Below are positions 33,703 to 44,684 of a stretch of DNA of 64,000 nucleotides, one piece after another. Each line of letters begins with the position of its first letter. The stretch's first letter is position 1. The DNA comes from Mariniphaga sp. (GTDB lineage: Bacteria > Bacteroidota > Bacteroidia > Bacteroidales > Prolixibacteraceae), in contig JAGXGA010000019.1 in assembly GCA_024636975.1 (NCBI GenBank), forward strand, positions 124,001 through 188,000, in the 5' to 3' direction. The notes below the pieces were generated by a model. It did no database searches. It was not told where the DNA came from and saw only the letters and a program-made list of their open reading frames with translations. A program made the translations under genes and the position numbers.

Positions 33703-36700
33703 CTATATCTGGTTTTTAAGTTTTTTCATCCCTGCAACGGCATCTTCAAGAATCATATAGAGGCATGGTACAATAATCAGTATAATGGAGGTGGCAAACA
33801 CTATTCCGAATCCAAGAGAAATAGCCATTGGGATCAGGTAATTGGCCTGTTGTGAAGTTTCGAGAATAATGGGAGTCAACCCTCCGAAGGTAGTGATGGT
33901 TGTTAGAATAATTGGTCTGAAACGTCGTAACCCGGCTTCATGTATTGCTTCAAATGCCGACATACCAGACCGCTTTTTGTTGGCATAATCAATCATGATC
34001 AGGGAATCATTTACAACCACACCCGATAAGGCAATCACCCCCATCATACTGACGAGCGATAAGTCGTACCCCAGTAAAATATGACCAATAACCGCGCCCA
34101 CAATACCAAAAGGAATGGCAGTCATTACAATAAGTGGCTGAAGGTAACTGCTAAAAGCAACCGCCAGAAGGGCATAAATTATCAGCATGGCAAGGAAAAA
34201 GCCGCTCCAGAGGGTTTGAGTTGATTCACGCATATCGGCCTGTGTTCCCTGGAAGCTCCAGGTTGTTCCCGGAAAATCGGCACGCAACTGCGGCAATTCG
34301 GTTGAAGTTATCGATTCCATTACCCGGGAGACTGCACCCGCCGGTTCAATATCCATTCCTACCGAAACAACCCGTCGCCCGTCACGCCGGTTGATTGTTA
34401 GAAAGGCTTCAGTTTGCTCCAGGCTTGCCACATCAAGCAAAGGAACCTCCAGCCCGTCAGGAGTTCTGATCACCAGTTCCTCGAGGTTATAAACATCTTT
34501 ACGTTCTTCCAGCGGCAATTTTACCCGCACCTCAATCTCATTGGTACCTCTTAGCTGGCGCATTGCAAGGGCACCGTAAAAAGCATCCCTGATCTGATTG
34601 CCCACATCGGAGGGAGTTAACCCAAGGTTTCTTCCTTCGGGCAGCAACTTAAAATCGTACTGCATTTTACCTTTATCGAAATTATCATTTATATCCTGTG
34701 TTTCCGAATAGTTTTCCATTCGCTCCATAAATGCCAGGCTTGCTTTTTCGAGTACGTCAATATTGGAATGGCTTATATCGACACTGATGTCCTGCTCATA
34801 TCCTCCCGGGCCCCGCTCCGACTCAAAAGTTATCTGATCAACCCCTTCGATTGCCCCAATTTCATCGCGCCAGAGCTGAATAACTTCGCGGGCTTCCATA
34901 TCCCTTTCTCCGGGTGGTTTCATTACAATTTCAACATCAATGAAATTTTGTCCACGCACATTTGTTTTTATTCCTTCGGCAACACGGTACAGATCGTGTT
35001 TTTCAAACATTGCCTGTGTCGATTCAGTAATTTCAATGGCTACCTGCGCTGCCTGATCGGGAGTAGTCCCAACCGGGAGACGAACGCCGGCTTCAATTTC
35101 ATCGGCCGATACTTCAGGCATCATTATCATGCCCATATGATCACTGTATCCGTATCCGCCTACAACAATCAGTAATGCAATAGCCAAACTGAATGTGATG
35201 TAACGGTGTTTAAGGGTCAATTCGAGGAATGGTCTGTATTTTTTATCGACAAAGCGGTTAAAGCCGGCTGCAAAAGATTTTTGCCATTTTTCAGGATATT
35301 TTAGTAATCCTTTATGGTTTTCTCCTGAACTATGGGCAAGATGTGCCGGAAGAATGAACAGGGCTTCAATTAATGAAACAATGAGCACAATAATTACAAT
35401 GGCAGGCAATGGCCACCAGAATTTTCCGGTGGTACCCGGAATGAACAACAAGGGAATGAATGCAATAACATTGGTCAGAATACTAAAGAACACTGGCTTA
35501 GCTATATCCTTTGCTCCATGTATGGCAGCATCTGTAAATCCCATTCCCTGCTGTCGGTATTCAAAAATATTTTCTCCCACCACAATGGCGTCGTCCACAA
35601 CAATTCCAAGTACTACGAGGAACCCAAACATTGTAATCATGTTAAGACTTAATCCTGCTACAGGCATAAAAACCATTCCTCCAATAAAAGAAACGATCAT
35701 ACCCATCATAACCCAGAAAGCAAGTCTGAATTCGAGGAAAAGTGCCAAAATAAATAAGACTATAATAATAGCAAGAATTCCATTTTCGGTCAGTAATGAA
35801 AGGCGCTCCCGATAATCCTCTGCATTGTTACTGTCGATACGAAACTGAACACCCGGAGGAAGCGAACTTTCAAAATCAGTAAGCATTTCCATAACGCTTT
35901 CCTCAATTTCGAGAGGTGACTGATTGCCTACCCGGAATATTTCTACATCGATGGAAGGCTGCTGGTTAAACTGGCCATGAAAACCTGTTTCTTCAAAACC
36001 ATCGGTAATCTGTGCAATATCCTTAAGCAGAACAGTTGACCCCGATCCGGAAGTCATTACTTCTATTTCTCCGAATTCTTCGGCCCATTGTTTCCTTTCC
36101 TGCATTCGCAGCAAAATTTCTCCTGATTGTGACTCGACTGTTCCGGCGGGTATATCTTCGCTCGACTGAACGATTATATTGGCCACCTGGTTGAGTGTAA
36201 GGTTGTACTCACGCAGTTTCTGCCGGGGAATTTCAACATGTGTCATATAATCCGGAACATTTCCCAATTCAACTTGCGTAATTTGCGGATGACTGAGCAA
36301 TAAGTCGCGCAACTGCTCACCCAGTCTGCGAAGTGTACGGATTTCAATATTACCGTAAAGAGCTACCTGCATAACATCAACTACCTGTTCCAGCAGGCGT
36401 ACTTCCGGCTCTTCTATGTCATCGGGAAAGGTCCGGATTCTGTTCACTGCCTGTTCAATATCCTGAAGGGCCTTCATGCGGTTAATACTGGCAATCAATT
36501 CAATGCTAATTGAGCCGGATCCTTCACGGGCAGTTGATGTAACTTCCTTTATACCCTGCAATCCCCGGATGGCTTCTTCCACCGGAAGCAGAATTCCCTG
36601 CTCCACCTCTGCCGGGGTAGCTCCCGGATAGGTTACACTTACCTCCACGATATCGAGCTGAAATTCAGGGAAGACCTCCTTCTGAACGTTGTACATGGTC

Positions 36701-36816
36701 CAGATTCCACCCCCTATAAGAAGTATCATTAGCAGGTTGGCAGCAATTGAATTCCTTGCCATGTAGGCGATTGGTCCACTGGTATTTTTTTTCTTTTTAT
36801 TTCCCGGTTTTGCCAT
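33703..36816 (-). CDS. RND-family efflux pump inner-membrane subunit
   Basis: The 1037-residue protein has the standard RND plan: a first membrane helix, a large periplasmic loop, helices 2-6, then a repeat of the same. The N-terminal [20 protein letters not shown] and [14 protein letters not shown] are typical of the AcrB/HAE1 superfamily. The proton-relay Asp pair lies in helix 4 ([14 protein letters not shown]); in helix 10 the block is [17 protein letters not shown], where AcrB has its Lys. It is driven by the proton motive force and exports drugs, dyes or lipid-like molecules. With the adaptor and outer-membrane gene just upstream (5 bp and 21 bp gaps) it forms a complete tripartite pump. 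Substrate unknown. Confidence 0.92.
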   Translation of the reverse strand: MAKPGNKKKKNTSGPIAYMARNSIAANLLMILLIGGGIWTMYNVQKEVFPEFQLDIVEVSVTYPGATPAEVEQGILLPVEEAIRGLQGIKEVTSTAREGSGSISIELIASINRMKALQDIEQAVNRIRTFPDDIEEPEVRLLEQVVDVMQVALYGNIEIRTLRRLGEQLRDLLLSHPQITQVELGNVPDYMTHVEIPRQKLREYNLTLNQVANIIVQSSEDIPAGTVESQSGEILLRMQERKQWAEEFGEIEVMTSGSGSTVLLKDIAQITDGFEETGFHGQFNQQPSIDVEIFRVGNQSPLEIEESVMEMLTDFESSLPPGVQFRIDSNNAEDYRERLSLLTENGILAIIIVLFILALFLEFRLAFWVMMGMIVSFIGGMVFMPVAGLSLNMITMFGFLVVLGIVVDDAIVVGENIFEYRQQGMGFTDAAIHGAKDIAKPVFFSILTNVIAFIPLLFIPGTTGKFWWPLPAIVIIVLIVSLIEALFILPAHLAHSSGENHKGLLKYPEKWQKSFAAGFNRFVDKKYRPFLELTLKHRYITFSLAIALLIVVGGYGYSDHMGMIMMPEVSADEIEAGVRLPVGTTPDQAAQVAIEITESTQAMFEKHDLYRVAEGIKTNVRGQNFIDVEIVMKPPGERDMEAREVIQLWRDEIGAIEGVDQITFESERGPGGYEQDISVDISHSNIDVLEKASLAFMERMENYSETQDINDNFDKGKMQYDFKLLPEGRNLGLTPSDVGNQIRDAFYGALAMRQLRGTNEIEVRVKLPLEERKDVYNLEELVIRTPDGLEVPLLDVASLEQTEAFLTINRRDGRRVVSVGMDIEPAGAVSRVMESITSTELPQLRADFPGTTWSFQGTQADMRESTQTLWSGFFLAMLIIYALLAVAFSSYLQPLIVMTAIPFGIVGAVIGHILLGYDLSLVSMMGVIALSGVVVNDSLIMIDYANKKRSGMSAFEAIHEAGLRRFRPIILTTITTFGGLTPIILETSQQANYLIPMAISLGFGIVFATSIILIIVPCLYMILEDAVAGMKKLKNQI

Positions 36817-36821
36817 TAATG

Positions 36822-38093
36822 CTACCCTCCTGTATTTTGTTCATCATCAGACCCAAGAGATTCAGATCCATCATCTATTTCATCTTCAGCATTATCCAAT
36901 TCCTCTACCCGCAGACGGGCTCCTTCTGCTACTGTTGCAAGGTTGGTTATTACCACCTGGTCTTCAGGTGTCATACCCCCTGTAACATATGCGTAATTTT
37001 CATCCTGCATCAGAATATCCACCTCCTTAATGTTCAGCCTGCCATCCTTCATTAGCCAAACTGTCTGGTCCTGTCTGATCAGGTTCCTGTTCACCCGGAT
37101 AACATCTTCTATTTCCTTCGCCTGAATACTAACTTCCACAAATGAGCCTATCATAAGCACGGGTTCACCATCCAGTTTCAGGGCCAGTGGATCAGGAACA
37201 GCAACCAATACTCTTGCCAGCCGTGTTTCCTCTTCCAGGGTGCCAATCAGTTGATACAGGAAACCCTGCCTGTACTGGTTTTCGCTCCAGGCAGTTCGGT
37301 TTCTTATTCTGACCTCTGATCCGCGTGAACTTTTATCATCAGGAAAAGTAAGCCATTGCAACCGCGATGGGGGTACGGACACCTCTACCCAATACATGTC
37401 GACCCCCACCAATCGTCCCAGATTATTACCGGGAGCTACCTGTGAGCCTACATTTGCATTCCGGTTAAGAATATGCGCATCAAAAGGGGCAATAATGGAT
37501 GTCCGCTGCAAATCGAGCTGTGCCTGTTCCACAGAAGCGCTGGCAGATTCAATTCTTGACTTTACAGACCTGAGCTGGGGTTCGCGTAAAATCAGTGACT
37601 GGTTTTCTTCAGGAATTTCTTCCTCAAACAGTTCATAATCTTGTTGAGCCACATATTGCCTGCCCATTTCCATATCAAGATCGGCCTTTGCCTGCATCAA
37701 TTCACTTTCGCGAAGTTGCAAAGCATTCCTGTAGTCGGAAGGATCAATCTGAAGAAGTTTCTCACCTTTACTGACAAAGCTGCCGGGAGCGAAATTACCG
37801 GCAATTTCAATTATTTCCCCACTTACCCGGGGACTGAGTATAATTTCCTGCTCAGGTATCACCCGGCCGGTAGCTGTAATGGAAGGACTGAAATTACCGT
37901 GTTCAACCCCGGCTACCTCAACCAGCATTGCCGTTTCACTCACTGCAGTTTCAGGTACGGCCTCAGGCTCAGTAAGAAATATGAAAAGTGTAACTGCAGC
38001 CCCTGCAATAAGAATTGCCAGGCTTATCAGCAGGGTCTTTTTCCGGTTGGGGGATTTGTTTTCACTCGTTATTTGTGATTTGTTTTCTGCCAT
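36822..38093 (-). CDS. RND efflux periplasmic adaptor (MFP)
   Basis: A 423-residue membrane-fusion protein with one N-terminal membrane helix ([20 protein letters not shown]). The barrel-sandwich hybrid is split ([19 protein letters not shown] and [19 protein letters not shown]) around a helical hairpin (about 125-200). A beta-barrel and membrane-proximal domain follow. It links the inner-membrane RND protein to the TolC-like channel. It overlaps neither neighbour, but gaps are short (5 bp to the pump, 21 bp from the outer-membrane gene). The C-terminus is a low-complexity acidic tail ([16 protein letters not shown]), unusual for the family but harmless for the fold. Confidence 0.9.
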   Translation of the reverse strand: MAENKSQITSENKSPNRKKTLLISLAILIAGAAVTLFIFLTEPEAVPETAVSETAMLVEVAGVEHGNFSPSITATGRVIPEQEIILSPRVSGEIIEIAGNFAPGSFVSKGEKLLQIDPSDYRNALQLRESELMQAKADLDMEMGRQYVAQQDYELFEEEIPEENQSLILREPQLRSVKSRIESASASVEQAQLDLQRTSIIAPFDAHILNRNANVGSQVAPGNNLGRLVGVDMYWVEVSVPPSRLQWLTFPDDKSSRGSEVRIRNRTAWSENQYRQGFLYQLIGTLEEETRLARVLVAVPDPLALKLDGEPVLMIGSFVEVSIQAKEIEDVIRVNRNLIRQDQTVWLMKDGRLNIKEVDILMQDENYAYVTGGMTPEDQVVITNLATVAEGARLRVEELDNAEDEIDDGSESLGSDDEQNTGG

Positions 38094-38114
38094 AATATCG
38101 TTTACTGTTTCCTG

Positions 38115-39539
38115 TTAATTATTCCGGTTTTCAATCGGGGTTTCGAATCCACCGGCAAGAGACCGGTACAAAGAAGTTCGGATCATAAGCATTATACGCT
38201 TTTCAAAAAGAAGATCGCGCCGCAGTTGTTGTTCCTGGTTAAGCGCTGTTAGGACATCGATGTAATTGGCCATTCCATTGAAATATTCGAGCCGAAGTTG
38301 CCGGTAAGCCTTTTCAGCAAGGTTGGCCTGCTCGCTAAGACTATGAATTCGTTCAAGTTGTATTGTTTCACGCACCAGGGCGTCCTCCACTTCGCGCAGT
38401 GCAATCAGTACAGATTGCGCATAATCATACAGAAGCTGGTTTTTAACAGCTTCTGCACGGTTGGCTTCCGCATTTAATGCACCACCACGAAAAATAGGAG
38501 CAAGAAGATTTCCTGCCAGAGAGTAGGCCCAATCTTCGAACAACTGGCTCAGGTTATTTGCTCTTACCGATGTTGAAGCCACCAAAGAAAACCGTGGATA
38601 CTTGCTGCTTATTGCAGAAGCCAGATCACGATCAGCAGCCATTAATCGATTGTATGCAATCTGCACATCAGGTCGTCTCATCACAAGGTCGGCAGGAATA
38701 CCCGTTTCAGGCAATGGGGGAAGCACTGGCAAGCTATCGGGCAGCGCGTCAATTTCAGAACGGGGAAAGCGACCAAGCAATAAATTCAGCTCATGTTCAA
38801 GAACTGCAATATCCGATTCTACCTGAAGCTGCTGTCCGTAATTACTCTCAAGCAACTGTTTCTGCCTGAGAACATCCACACTGCGTATTAATCCACTACC
38901 CAGACGTGCTCTGAGTAATCTCAGCATCTGTTCATTCACTTTCATCTGATCGGTTAACAACTCCAACTGGTTTATAGCTTCTGCCAATTCAAACCAGGTG
39001 CTGACTATTTCCGACGAAAGCATGAGCGCAGTTGACTGGTAATCGAACCAGGTGGCGCGGGCACGGTATTGTTCGGCCTCAATGGATGAGCGGATCCTGC
39101 CCCATAAGTCAACCTCGTATTCCGACCTCAATCCAAAGCGGAAACTTTCTCCGCCCACGTAATCAGGTTGCGGATAGTCAATCCCCCCCTGCAGAGAGGC
39201 ATCTACTGAAGGATAAAATGCCGATGATTCACGATCAACAACTAAACGTGCCGCCCTAAGATTTTCCCATGCACTTTTCAGATTAAAATTTGAATACAGT
39301 GCACTATCAATCAGGGCATTTAAATCCTGATCATTATAAACAGCCCACCACCTGTCGGGTACGGAAGTTTCTCCAGTATGGGAAAATTCGTCAGGAAGCT
39401 CTGCAGGGAGCGATACATCAACAGTTTTGCGGGCGCAACCGACAAAAATTGAGGTAAGTAATATTACCCCAGGCAGGATATATGAAAAATTACTGTGAAG
39501 TATTTTATTGCATCTTAACCGCATCCCTGTTTTCAGCAT
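38115..39539 (-). CDS. TolC/NodT-type outer-membrane efflux lipoprotein
   Basis: The 474-residue protein has a lipoprotein signal with Cys35 (SIFVGCARKT) and two tandem outer-membrane efflux repeats, each of long helices and barrel strands (ALYSNFNLKSAWENLRAARL, LVMRRPDVQIAYNRLMAADRDLASA). LMRRPDV is a NodT-family hallmark. It provides the trimeric channel of the pump. As first gene of the minus-strand operon it is followed by the adaptor and the RND gene. No regulator is adjacent; the 260 bp upstream separate it from divergent cydA and show no obvious operator. Confidence 0.9.
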   Translation of the reverse strand: MLKTGMRLRCNKILHSNFSYILPGVILLTSIFVGCARKTVDVSLPAELPDEFSHTGETSVPDRWWAVYNDQDLNALIDSALYSNFNLKSAWENLRAARLVVDRESSAFYPSVDASLQGGIDYPQPDYVGGESFRFGLRSEYEVDLWGRIRSSIEAEQYRARATWFDYQSTALMLSSEIVSTWFELAEAINQLELLTDQMKVNEQMLRLLRARLGSGLIRSVDVLRQKQLLESNYGQQLQVESDIAVLEHELNLLLGRFPRSEIDALPDSLPVLPPLPETGIPADLVMRRPDVQIAYNRLMAADRDLASAISSKYPRFSLVASTSVRANNLSQLFEDWAYSLAGNLLAPIFRGGALNAEANRAEAVKNQLLYDYAQSVLIALREVEDALVRETIQLERIHSLSEQANLAEKAYRQLRLEYFNGMANYIDVLTALNQEQQLRRDLLFEKRIMLMIRTSLYRSLAGGFETPIENRNN

Positions 39540-39799
39540 GTATCTTTCTGTTAATCAATTTTATTTAATACTAACAACCTTAAATAAATTAAGGTTCATA
39601 ATTTACCCTGTTGTTCACCATTGCCCAAATGGTTGTTCTATAAGATAACAGAGAATATTTAACCAACATTCTTATGTGTTTGCAGCAGAAGACATGAAGC
39701 TTTGAAATAAAAAACTTAACTTAGCATTTGCTATGTTATCCGGGAGGAACAATTTTTAGTGATGTGTGTTTAATGGAGTAATTTCAAAAAAAGAAAATA

Positions 39800-41110
39800 A
39801 TGGATGAATTTATGGCCGCCCGTTGGCAAATGGGTGTTTCGCTGGGGTTTCACATAATTTTTGCCTGTATTGGAATGGTTATGCCCTGGTTTATGTTTGT
39901 GTCGGAATGGAAATGGGTAAAAACCAACAATCCGGTTTATCTTGATCTGGCCAAGGCATGGGCAAAAGGAGTTGCCATTTTCTTTGCTGTTGGGGCAGTT
40001 TCAGGAACCGTTCTGAGCTTTGAACTGGGGATGTTGTGGCCGACATTTATGGAACATGCAGGACCGATATTCGGATTACCTTTTTCATGGGAAGGGACAG
40101 CATTTTTTGTTGAAGCAATTGCACTGGGGCTATGGCTTTACGGCTGGGGCCGGTTAAGTAAAAAGGTTCATTTATACACAGGGCTGGTTGTAGGGATTGC
40201 AGGAGTAATGTCGGGTGTGTTTGTCATATCGGCCAATGCATGGATGAATGCACCTGCAGGATTTGACTGGGTAAACGGCCAGGCAGAAAACATTGACCCA
40301 GTGGCAGCAATGTTTAACCGGGCATGGTTTCACCAAACCCATCACATGACCATTGCAGCGTTCTCGGCCACAGGTTTTGCAGTGGCCGGAGTACATGCAT
40401 TATTGTACATGAAAACCAAATACGACATTCACGCCAGGGCCATTAAAATAGCTCTTGCCTTTGCTGCCGTGGCCGCTATCCTGCAACCATTAAGCGGTGA
40501 TCATGCCGCTAAAATGGTGGCAAAACTTCAACCGGCAAAACTTGCGGCATTCGAATCGCATTTTGAAACTACCACCAGGGCTCCCCTCGTAATTGGAGGT
40601 ATTCCCGATGTGGAAGAACGAAAATTAAACCATGCCATCAAAATCCCCGGGGCATTAAGCTTTTTGGCGCAAGGCGATTTTAATGCCGAGGTACAGGGGC
40701 TGGAGGAATTTCCAAGAGATGAATGGCCGCCTGTAATGTTTACACACTTTTCTTTTCAGCTGATGGTTGCCATTGGTATGTTCTTAGCCCTTTTAGGTGT
40801 TATCTTCCTGATCGGCACTTTTAAGTATAAGCACTGGCTGACAAAAAAGTGGTGGCTTATACTGCTGGTTATTGCCACACCTCTTGGATACCTTGCTGTT
40901 GAGGCAGGCTGGATGGTTACCGAAGTGGGCCGGCAACCTTGGATCATATACGGAATTATGAAAACACGCGATTCGCTGACACCTATGCCTGGCATACAGT
41001 ATACCTTTTATGTTATAGCTGCCATTTACCTGATGCTTACATTTATTGTTATCTGGCTCTTCAGCCGTCAAATAAAGATGTTACACTTAAAATACCGTTC
41101 CAATGACTGA
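39800..41110 (+). CDS. cydA: Cytochrome bd ubiquinol oxidase subunit I (short Q-loop)
   Basis: The 436-residue polytopic membrane protein carries the heme and quinol sites of a bd-type oxidase. It starts MAARWQMGVSLGFHIIF with the heme b595 ligand region, contains FSWEGTAFFVEAIALGLWLYGW and ANAWMNAPAGF, and reaches VGRQPWIIYGIMKT near the C-terminus. At 436 residues it lacks the long Q-loop insert of E. coli CydA (522), so it belongs to the short, CioA-like group. It reduces oxygen at high affinity and pumps no protons. It overlaps cydB by 8 bp. No CydX-like small ORF was recognised downstream. Confidence 0.93.
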   Translation: MDEFMAARWQMGVSLGFHIIFACIGMVMPWFMFVSEWKWVKTNNPVYLDLAKAWAKGVAIFFAVGAVSGTVLSFELGMLWPTFMEHAGPIFGLPFSWEGTAFFVEAIALGLWLYGWGRLSKKVHLYTGLVVGIAGVMSGVFVISANAWMNAPAGFDWVNGQAENIDPVAAMFNRAWFHQTHHMTIAAFSATGFAVAGVHALLYMKTKYDIHARAIKIALAFAAVAAILQPLSGDHAAKMVAKLQPAKLAAFESHFETTTRAPLVIGGIPDVEERKLNHAIKIPGALSFLAQGDFNAEVQGLEEFPRDEWPPVMFTHFSFQLMVAIGMFLALLGVIFLIGTFKYKHWLTKKWWLILLVIATPLGYLAVEAGWMVTEVGRQPWIIYGIMKTRDSLTPMPGIQYTFYVIAAIYLMLTFIVIWLFSRQIKMLHLKYRSND

Positions 41111-42140
41111 AGTAATATTTGCCATATTAACCATAGCTTTGCTGCTATATGTAATTCTAGGAGGAGCCGATTTCGGAGGTGGAATACTGGAATTGTTTAC
41201 ACGTGGAAAAGCCTCTGAAGTTGTTTCCAGAGCAATTGCACCGGTATGGGAAGCAAACCATGTGTGGCTGATTCTCGTTATTGTAATTCTCTTTGTTGGG
41301 TTTCCTCCGGTATACTCTACAGTTTTGACCACCTTGCATATACCTATTTTGCTTGCCCTGATTGGTATAATCTTCAGAGGCTCAGCATTTACTTTCAGGC
41401 ATTACGACATTCAGGAAGAAACGCCTAATAAGATTTATTCGTCCATGTTCCGGTACTCAAGTTTATTTACCACCTTATTTTTGGGTGTATCAGTTGGTGG
41501 AATTATACTGGGAGAAATATCAACTGACTACAGTAAAGGGTTTTATGAAATATATATCCATCCGTGGTTTAACCTGTTTTCATTCAGTATTGGTATATTC
41601 CTGATAATACTGTTTGCATTTCTTGCCAACATTTATACCCTGGTTGAAATTAAGGACGAAAAAGAAGTTGACCGGTTTGCCCGGCTTGCCAAATACATGA
41701 TAGCGGCACTGGTAGTTGCCGGAGGAGTGGTATTTGCAGCAGCCGAAATAAACGGACATCATCTCTTCCTTGAATTCTTACAATCACCGGTTAGCATAGT
41801 TTTTGTGGTCCTTGCGACCCTGGCATTACCAATACTTTGGAAAAATCTTAAACGAAACAGGCAAAACCTGCTGCGTTTAGTTGCAGGTTTTCAAACCACC
41901 ATGATAGTTGGGGGTTGGTTTGCCATTCAGTTTCCCATACTTGTAAATTTAAAAGATGCACCGGATATTACATTGCAAAACTCAAAAGCACCTGAACAGG
42001 TGCAATTTTATATGCTTATTGCGCTTGTGGTTGGAGTGCTGATCATTTTGCCCTATATAGGTTACCTTTATAAGGTATTTAAGTTCAGCACTGTATCAGA
42101 ACCACCCCAGAATGCAAATAAAGATTCGGGAGAAATGTAA
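41103..42140 (+). CDS. cydB: Cytochrome bd ubiquinol oxidase subunit II
   Basis: A 345-residue membrane protein with about eight or nine helices. It contains the family signature LGGADFGGGILELF near residue 20, PVWEANHVWLI and GSAFTFRHY. It is the structural partner of CydA and stabilises the heme-bearing subunit. Its ATG lies inside cydA, so translation is coupled. The pair is the whole oxidase; cydDC assembly transporters are not in the window. Length is normal for the short-form clade. Confidence 0.93.
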   Translation: MTEVIFAILTIALLLYVILGGADFGGGILELFTRGKASEVVSRAIAPVWEANHVWLILVIVILFVGFPPVYSTVLTTLHIPILLALIGIIFRGSAFTFRHYDIQEETPNKIYSSMFRYSSLFTTLFLGVSVGGIILGEISTDYSKGFYEIYIHPWFNLFSFSIGIFLIILFAFLANIYTLVEIKDEKEVDRFARLAKYMIAALVVAGGVVFAAAEINGHHLFLEFLQSPVSIVFVVLATLALPILWKNLKRNRQNLLRLVAGFQTTMIVGGWFAIQFPILVNLKDAPDITLQNSKAPEQVQFYMLIALVVGVLIILPYIGYLYKVFKFSTVSEPPQNANKDSGEM

Positions 42141-42193
42141 ATAATTATATGACTTGCTGTTTATGCTATATAAAGAAAATTGTTAGTTGAAGG

Positions 42194-42991
42194 TCAGATT
42201 TCTTCAAGTATCCGGATTATTCTTTCCCATGATTCGTTCCGCGCTTTCAGGTTTCCTGCAGAGCTTTGAGGATCATCGCCCTGCCTCATGTAGGCATGTC
42301 CGGCATCGGGATAAATAATGTACTTGTATGTATTTCCGGCTTCCTCCATCATTTTCTCCGTTTCAGGAATTCCGGAATTTATGCGCTGGTCGTTTCCACC
42401 ATAAAATCCATACACAGGAGCAGAAATCTGTTCGATATCCTCCTGCGTTTCCGGAGCGCTGCCATAAAAAACCATTGCAGCCTTAATTTCATCGTTGTAG
42501 GTTGCCATTCGGAAACTTTGGGAGCCTCCCCAACAAAAACCAGCTACGACAGTTTTGCCGTTTCCCGCAGGCAGATTTGAAGCGTATTCCTGCACTGCAT
42601 TCAAATCGCTTTTTACCTGTTCGGGACTTAATTCATAAATTGCATTGCGCGCCTCATCGGAGTTATCAAAATCGGCAGTGGTCTTTATTCCGGATTTGAA
42701 ATTTGAAAGCAAATCGGGGGCTACAACAATAAACCCTTCGGCCGCCAGCTGGTCTGCGAAACTACGCACCCAATCCGTTAATCCCCGGTTTTCATGAATG
42801 GCGATTACAACTGTTGCTTTTTCGGAAACTTCAGGATACACCACAAAGCATGTAACCTCCCGGTCACCGGCCTGCACATTTACCCATTCCTGATGTCGTG
42901 GGGAATTTTCCAGTTGCTTTAATGCAAAGTCCTGGGCCGATACTTCAGCAACAAAGGCTGCAACTATTAAGAATAAACCTATTTTCTTCAT
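42194..42991 (-). CDS. Exported dienelactone hydrolase-family protein
   Basis: The 265-residue alpha/beta hydrolase carries a signal peptide (LFLIVAAFVAEVSAQ). The catalytic triad of the dienelactone hydrolase family is visible: nucleophile Cys in VVAGFCWGGS, Asp in FYGGNDQRI, His in PDAGHAYM. It hydrolyses esters or lactones in the periplasm; the true substrate is unknown. HENRGLTDWVR, after the first strand, is the usual oxyanion region. It is read on the minus strand, separately from WrbA (153 bp and a terminator between), and converges on cydB. Confidence 0.85.
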   Translation of the reverse strand: MKKIGLFLIVAAFVAEVSAQDFALKQLENSPRHQEWVNVQAGDREVTCFVVYPEVSEKATVVIAIHENRGLTDWVRSFADQLAAEGFIVVAPDLLSNFKSGIKTTADFDNSDEARNAIYELSPEQVKSDLNAVQEYASNLPAGNGKTVVAGFCWGGSQSFRMATYNDEIKAAMVFYGSAPETQEDIEQISAPVYGFYGGNDQRINSGIPETEKMMEEAGNTYKYIIYPDAGHAYMRQGDDPQSSAGNLKARNESWERIIRILEEI

Positions 42992-43068
42992 GACTAATCA
43001 ATTATGAATCAACATAAAAACAAAATACAGACAAATAAGTTTATTGCTCAGCTCATCGCAATACGAAA

Positions 43069-43098
43069 AACAGGCTGACATGGTATGGTCAACCTGTT
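43069..43098 (-). terminator. Intrinsic terminator of wrbA
   Basis: AACAGGCTGAC (43069-43079) pairs with GTCAACCTGTT (43088-43098), eleven pairs with one mismatch-like G-U, 8-nt loop. On the minus strand it runs into TTTTTCG. It lies 46 bp after the wrbA stop. Confidence 0.7.
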
Positions 43099-43144
43099 GT
43101 AAAATCAATGGGAGCCTCTTAAGGAGTGGCAATCAATATTTTTT

Positions 43145-43771
43145 TCAGGAATTGCTTTTACCTGCAATGAGCCGACCAATGCTTATTGCCCGTTTTGCCT
43201 GGTAAAAAACAGCTTTTTTAATGGTCTCCCTGTCTTCCTTCATATTTCCTTCACCATCAACTGAAACACTCAATCCATATGGGTTTCCTCCTGAAGCATA
43301 TAACAGTGGATCGGTATACCCGGGTGTAACAACAATGGCTCCCCAGTGGTACATGGTAGTGTAAAGAGAGAGTATTGTTGATTCCTGCCCTCCATGAGTA
43401 TTCATTGCGCTGGTCATTGCAGTAACAACTTTATTGGTTAGCTTGCCTTTTTGCCAAAGCGGACCGGTAGAATCCATATATTGTTTAATCTGTGAAGGAA
43501 CATTGCCATAGCGTGTTGGAACACTAAAAACAACCACATCAGCCCAATCGAGATCATCGAGGGTGACTTCCTCTACATCTTTTGTTGCTTCAGCATTTTT
43601 CTTCCATGCCGGATTTTGTTCGATTACCCATTCGGGGGCAAGTTCTTTCGCTTTGCGGATTCTTACTTCAGAGCCTTCATTTTTTGCACTTTCAGCGGCC
43701 CATTGTGCCAATTGGTAATTATTTCCTGTTGAGCTGTAGTAGATCACAGCTGTTTTTATTTTCTCACTCAT
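43145..43771 (-). CDS. wrbA: WrbA-type NAD(P)H:quinone oxidoreductase
   Basis: This 208-residue flavodoxin-fold protein binds FMN through YYSSTGNNYQLAQ at the N-terminus and SVPTRYGNVPSQIKQYMD in the middle, with TSAMNTHGGQE as the third FMN/quinone loop. Those blocks are typical of WrbA, which reduces quinones by two electrons and protects against oxidative stress. The C-terminal VTPGYTDPLLYASGGNPYG matches too. It is cytoplasmic. It starts 195 bp from the divergent SDR gene at 43966 and ends at its own hairpin terminator. Confidence 0.88.
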   Translation of the reverse strand: MSEKIKTAVIYYSSTGNNYQLAQWAAESAKNEGSEVRIRKAKELAPEWVIEQNPAWKKNAEATKDVEEVTLDDLDWADVVVFSVPTRYGNVPSQIKQYMDSTGPLWQKGKLTNKVVTAMTSAMNTHGGQESTILSLYTTMYHWGAIVVTPGYTDPLLYASGGNPYGLSVSVDGEGNMKEDRETIKKAVFYQAKRAISIGRLIAGKSNS

Positions 43772-43965
43772 ATTCTTTTTTTTTACTGTTTTAACATTCG
43801 TTTGCCTAAACTGCAGCGATGAAACAAATTGCTCAAAAATTTAATTGATGCTGTTGTAAAAATTTAATTTTCACTACATTCGTTTCATTCCTTGATTTGA
43901 GAACATTTTGGAAAAATAAAAGTTCAATAAAAAATACTCACCCTAATTTTCTAAATTTACATGAA

Positions 43966-44682
43966 ATGAGTCATAAGGAAAGCAACATTGCAGTGGTTAC
44001 CGGGGCATCGCGTGGAATTGGAAAAGCCATTGCCACAGGTTTGGCTAAATTGGGTTATCAATTGGTAATTATTGCCCGCAATAGTTTCGAACTTGAAAAA
44101 GTATCAAAAGAAATAACCGATAAAGGAGGCCTTAAACCTGCAGTTTTTCCGCTTGACATAACCAATCAAAAAGAAGTGGAGAAAATGGTTTCCCAGATTC
44201 TTAATGAATATAAAGGAGTTGATGTGTTGGTTAATAATGCAGGGATTCATTTTGGAGGATCACTGGAATTGCCTCTGGAAGATTTTAAATCAATGCTGGA
44301 TACAAATCTCACAGCGCAGCTTATGCTAATACAACTTATTGTACCTGTAATGAAACAGCAGCAATCAGGATACATTTTCAATATAGCTTCCCGGTCAGGA
44401 AAGGTAGGCTTTGCGGGCAGCGCTGGTTACTGCGCAACGAAATTTGGGCTGGTGGGGTTAAACGAATCATTATACCGCGAACTCACACCGTTTGGGATTA
44501 ATGTAACAGCTTTGTGCCCGGCATGGGTTAACACCAGTATGGCTAGCCAGGCAGGCACAACCCTGGGGCCTGATGAGATGATTCAGCCTCAGGATCTTTT
44601 CGAAACCATAAAATGGCTGTTAACCCTTTCACCCGGTGCCTGCGTAAAAGAAGTGGTTATTACCAATCCCAAAAGCCTTTGA
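43966..44682 (+). CDS. Short-chain dehydrogenase/reductase, FabG-like
   Basis: From ATG 43966 the product has 238 residues; the frame extends upstream to a TTG at 43897 but the Rossmann fold begins only after the ATG. Family motifs are TGASRGIGKAIA (cofactor), NNAGIH, the catalytic Ser in NIASRSGK, and YCATK with the Tyr and Lys. The length and motif order fit 3-oxoacyl-ACP reductase FabG and similar classical SDRs. The substrate is not evident. It converges on the P-type ATPase gene with only 2 bp between stops, so their 3' ends face each other. Confidence 0.85.
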   Translation: MSHKESNIAVVTGASRGIGKAIATGLAKLGYQLVIIARNSFELEKVSKEITDKGGLKPAVFPLDITNQKEVEKMVSQILNEYKGVDVLVNNAGIHFGGSLELPLEDFKSMLDTNLTAQLMLIQLIVPVMKQQQSGYIFNIASRSGKVGFAGSAGYCATKFGLVGLNESLYRELTPFGINVTALCPAWVNTSMASQAGTTLGPDEMIQPQDLFETIKWLLTLSPGACVKEVVITNPKSL

Positions 44683-44684
44683 TA

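Noticed and set aside
43897-43965. N-terminal extension of the SDR from a TTG
   Set aside because: The extra 23 residues are unlike the family, and the Rossmann fold begins just after ATG 43966.
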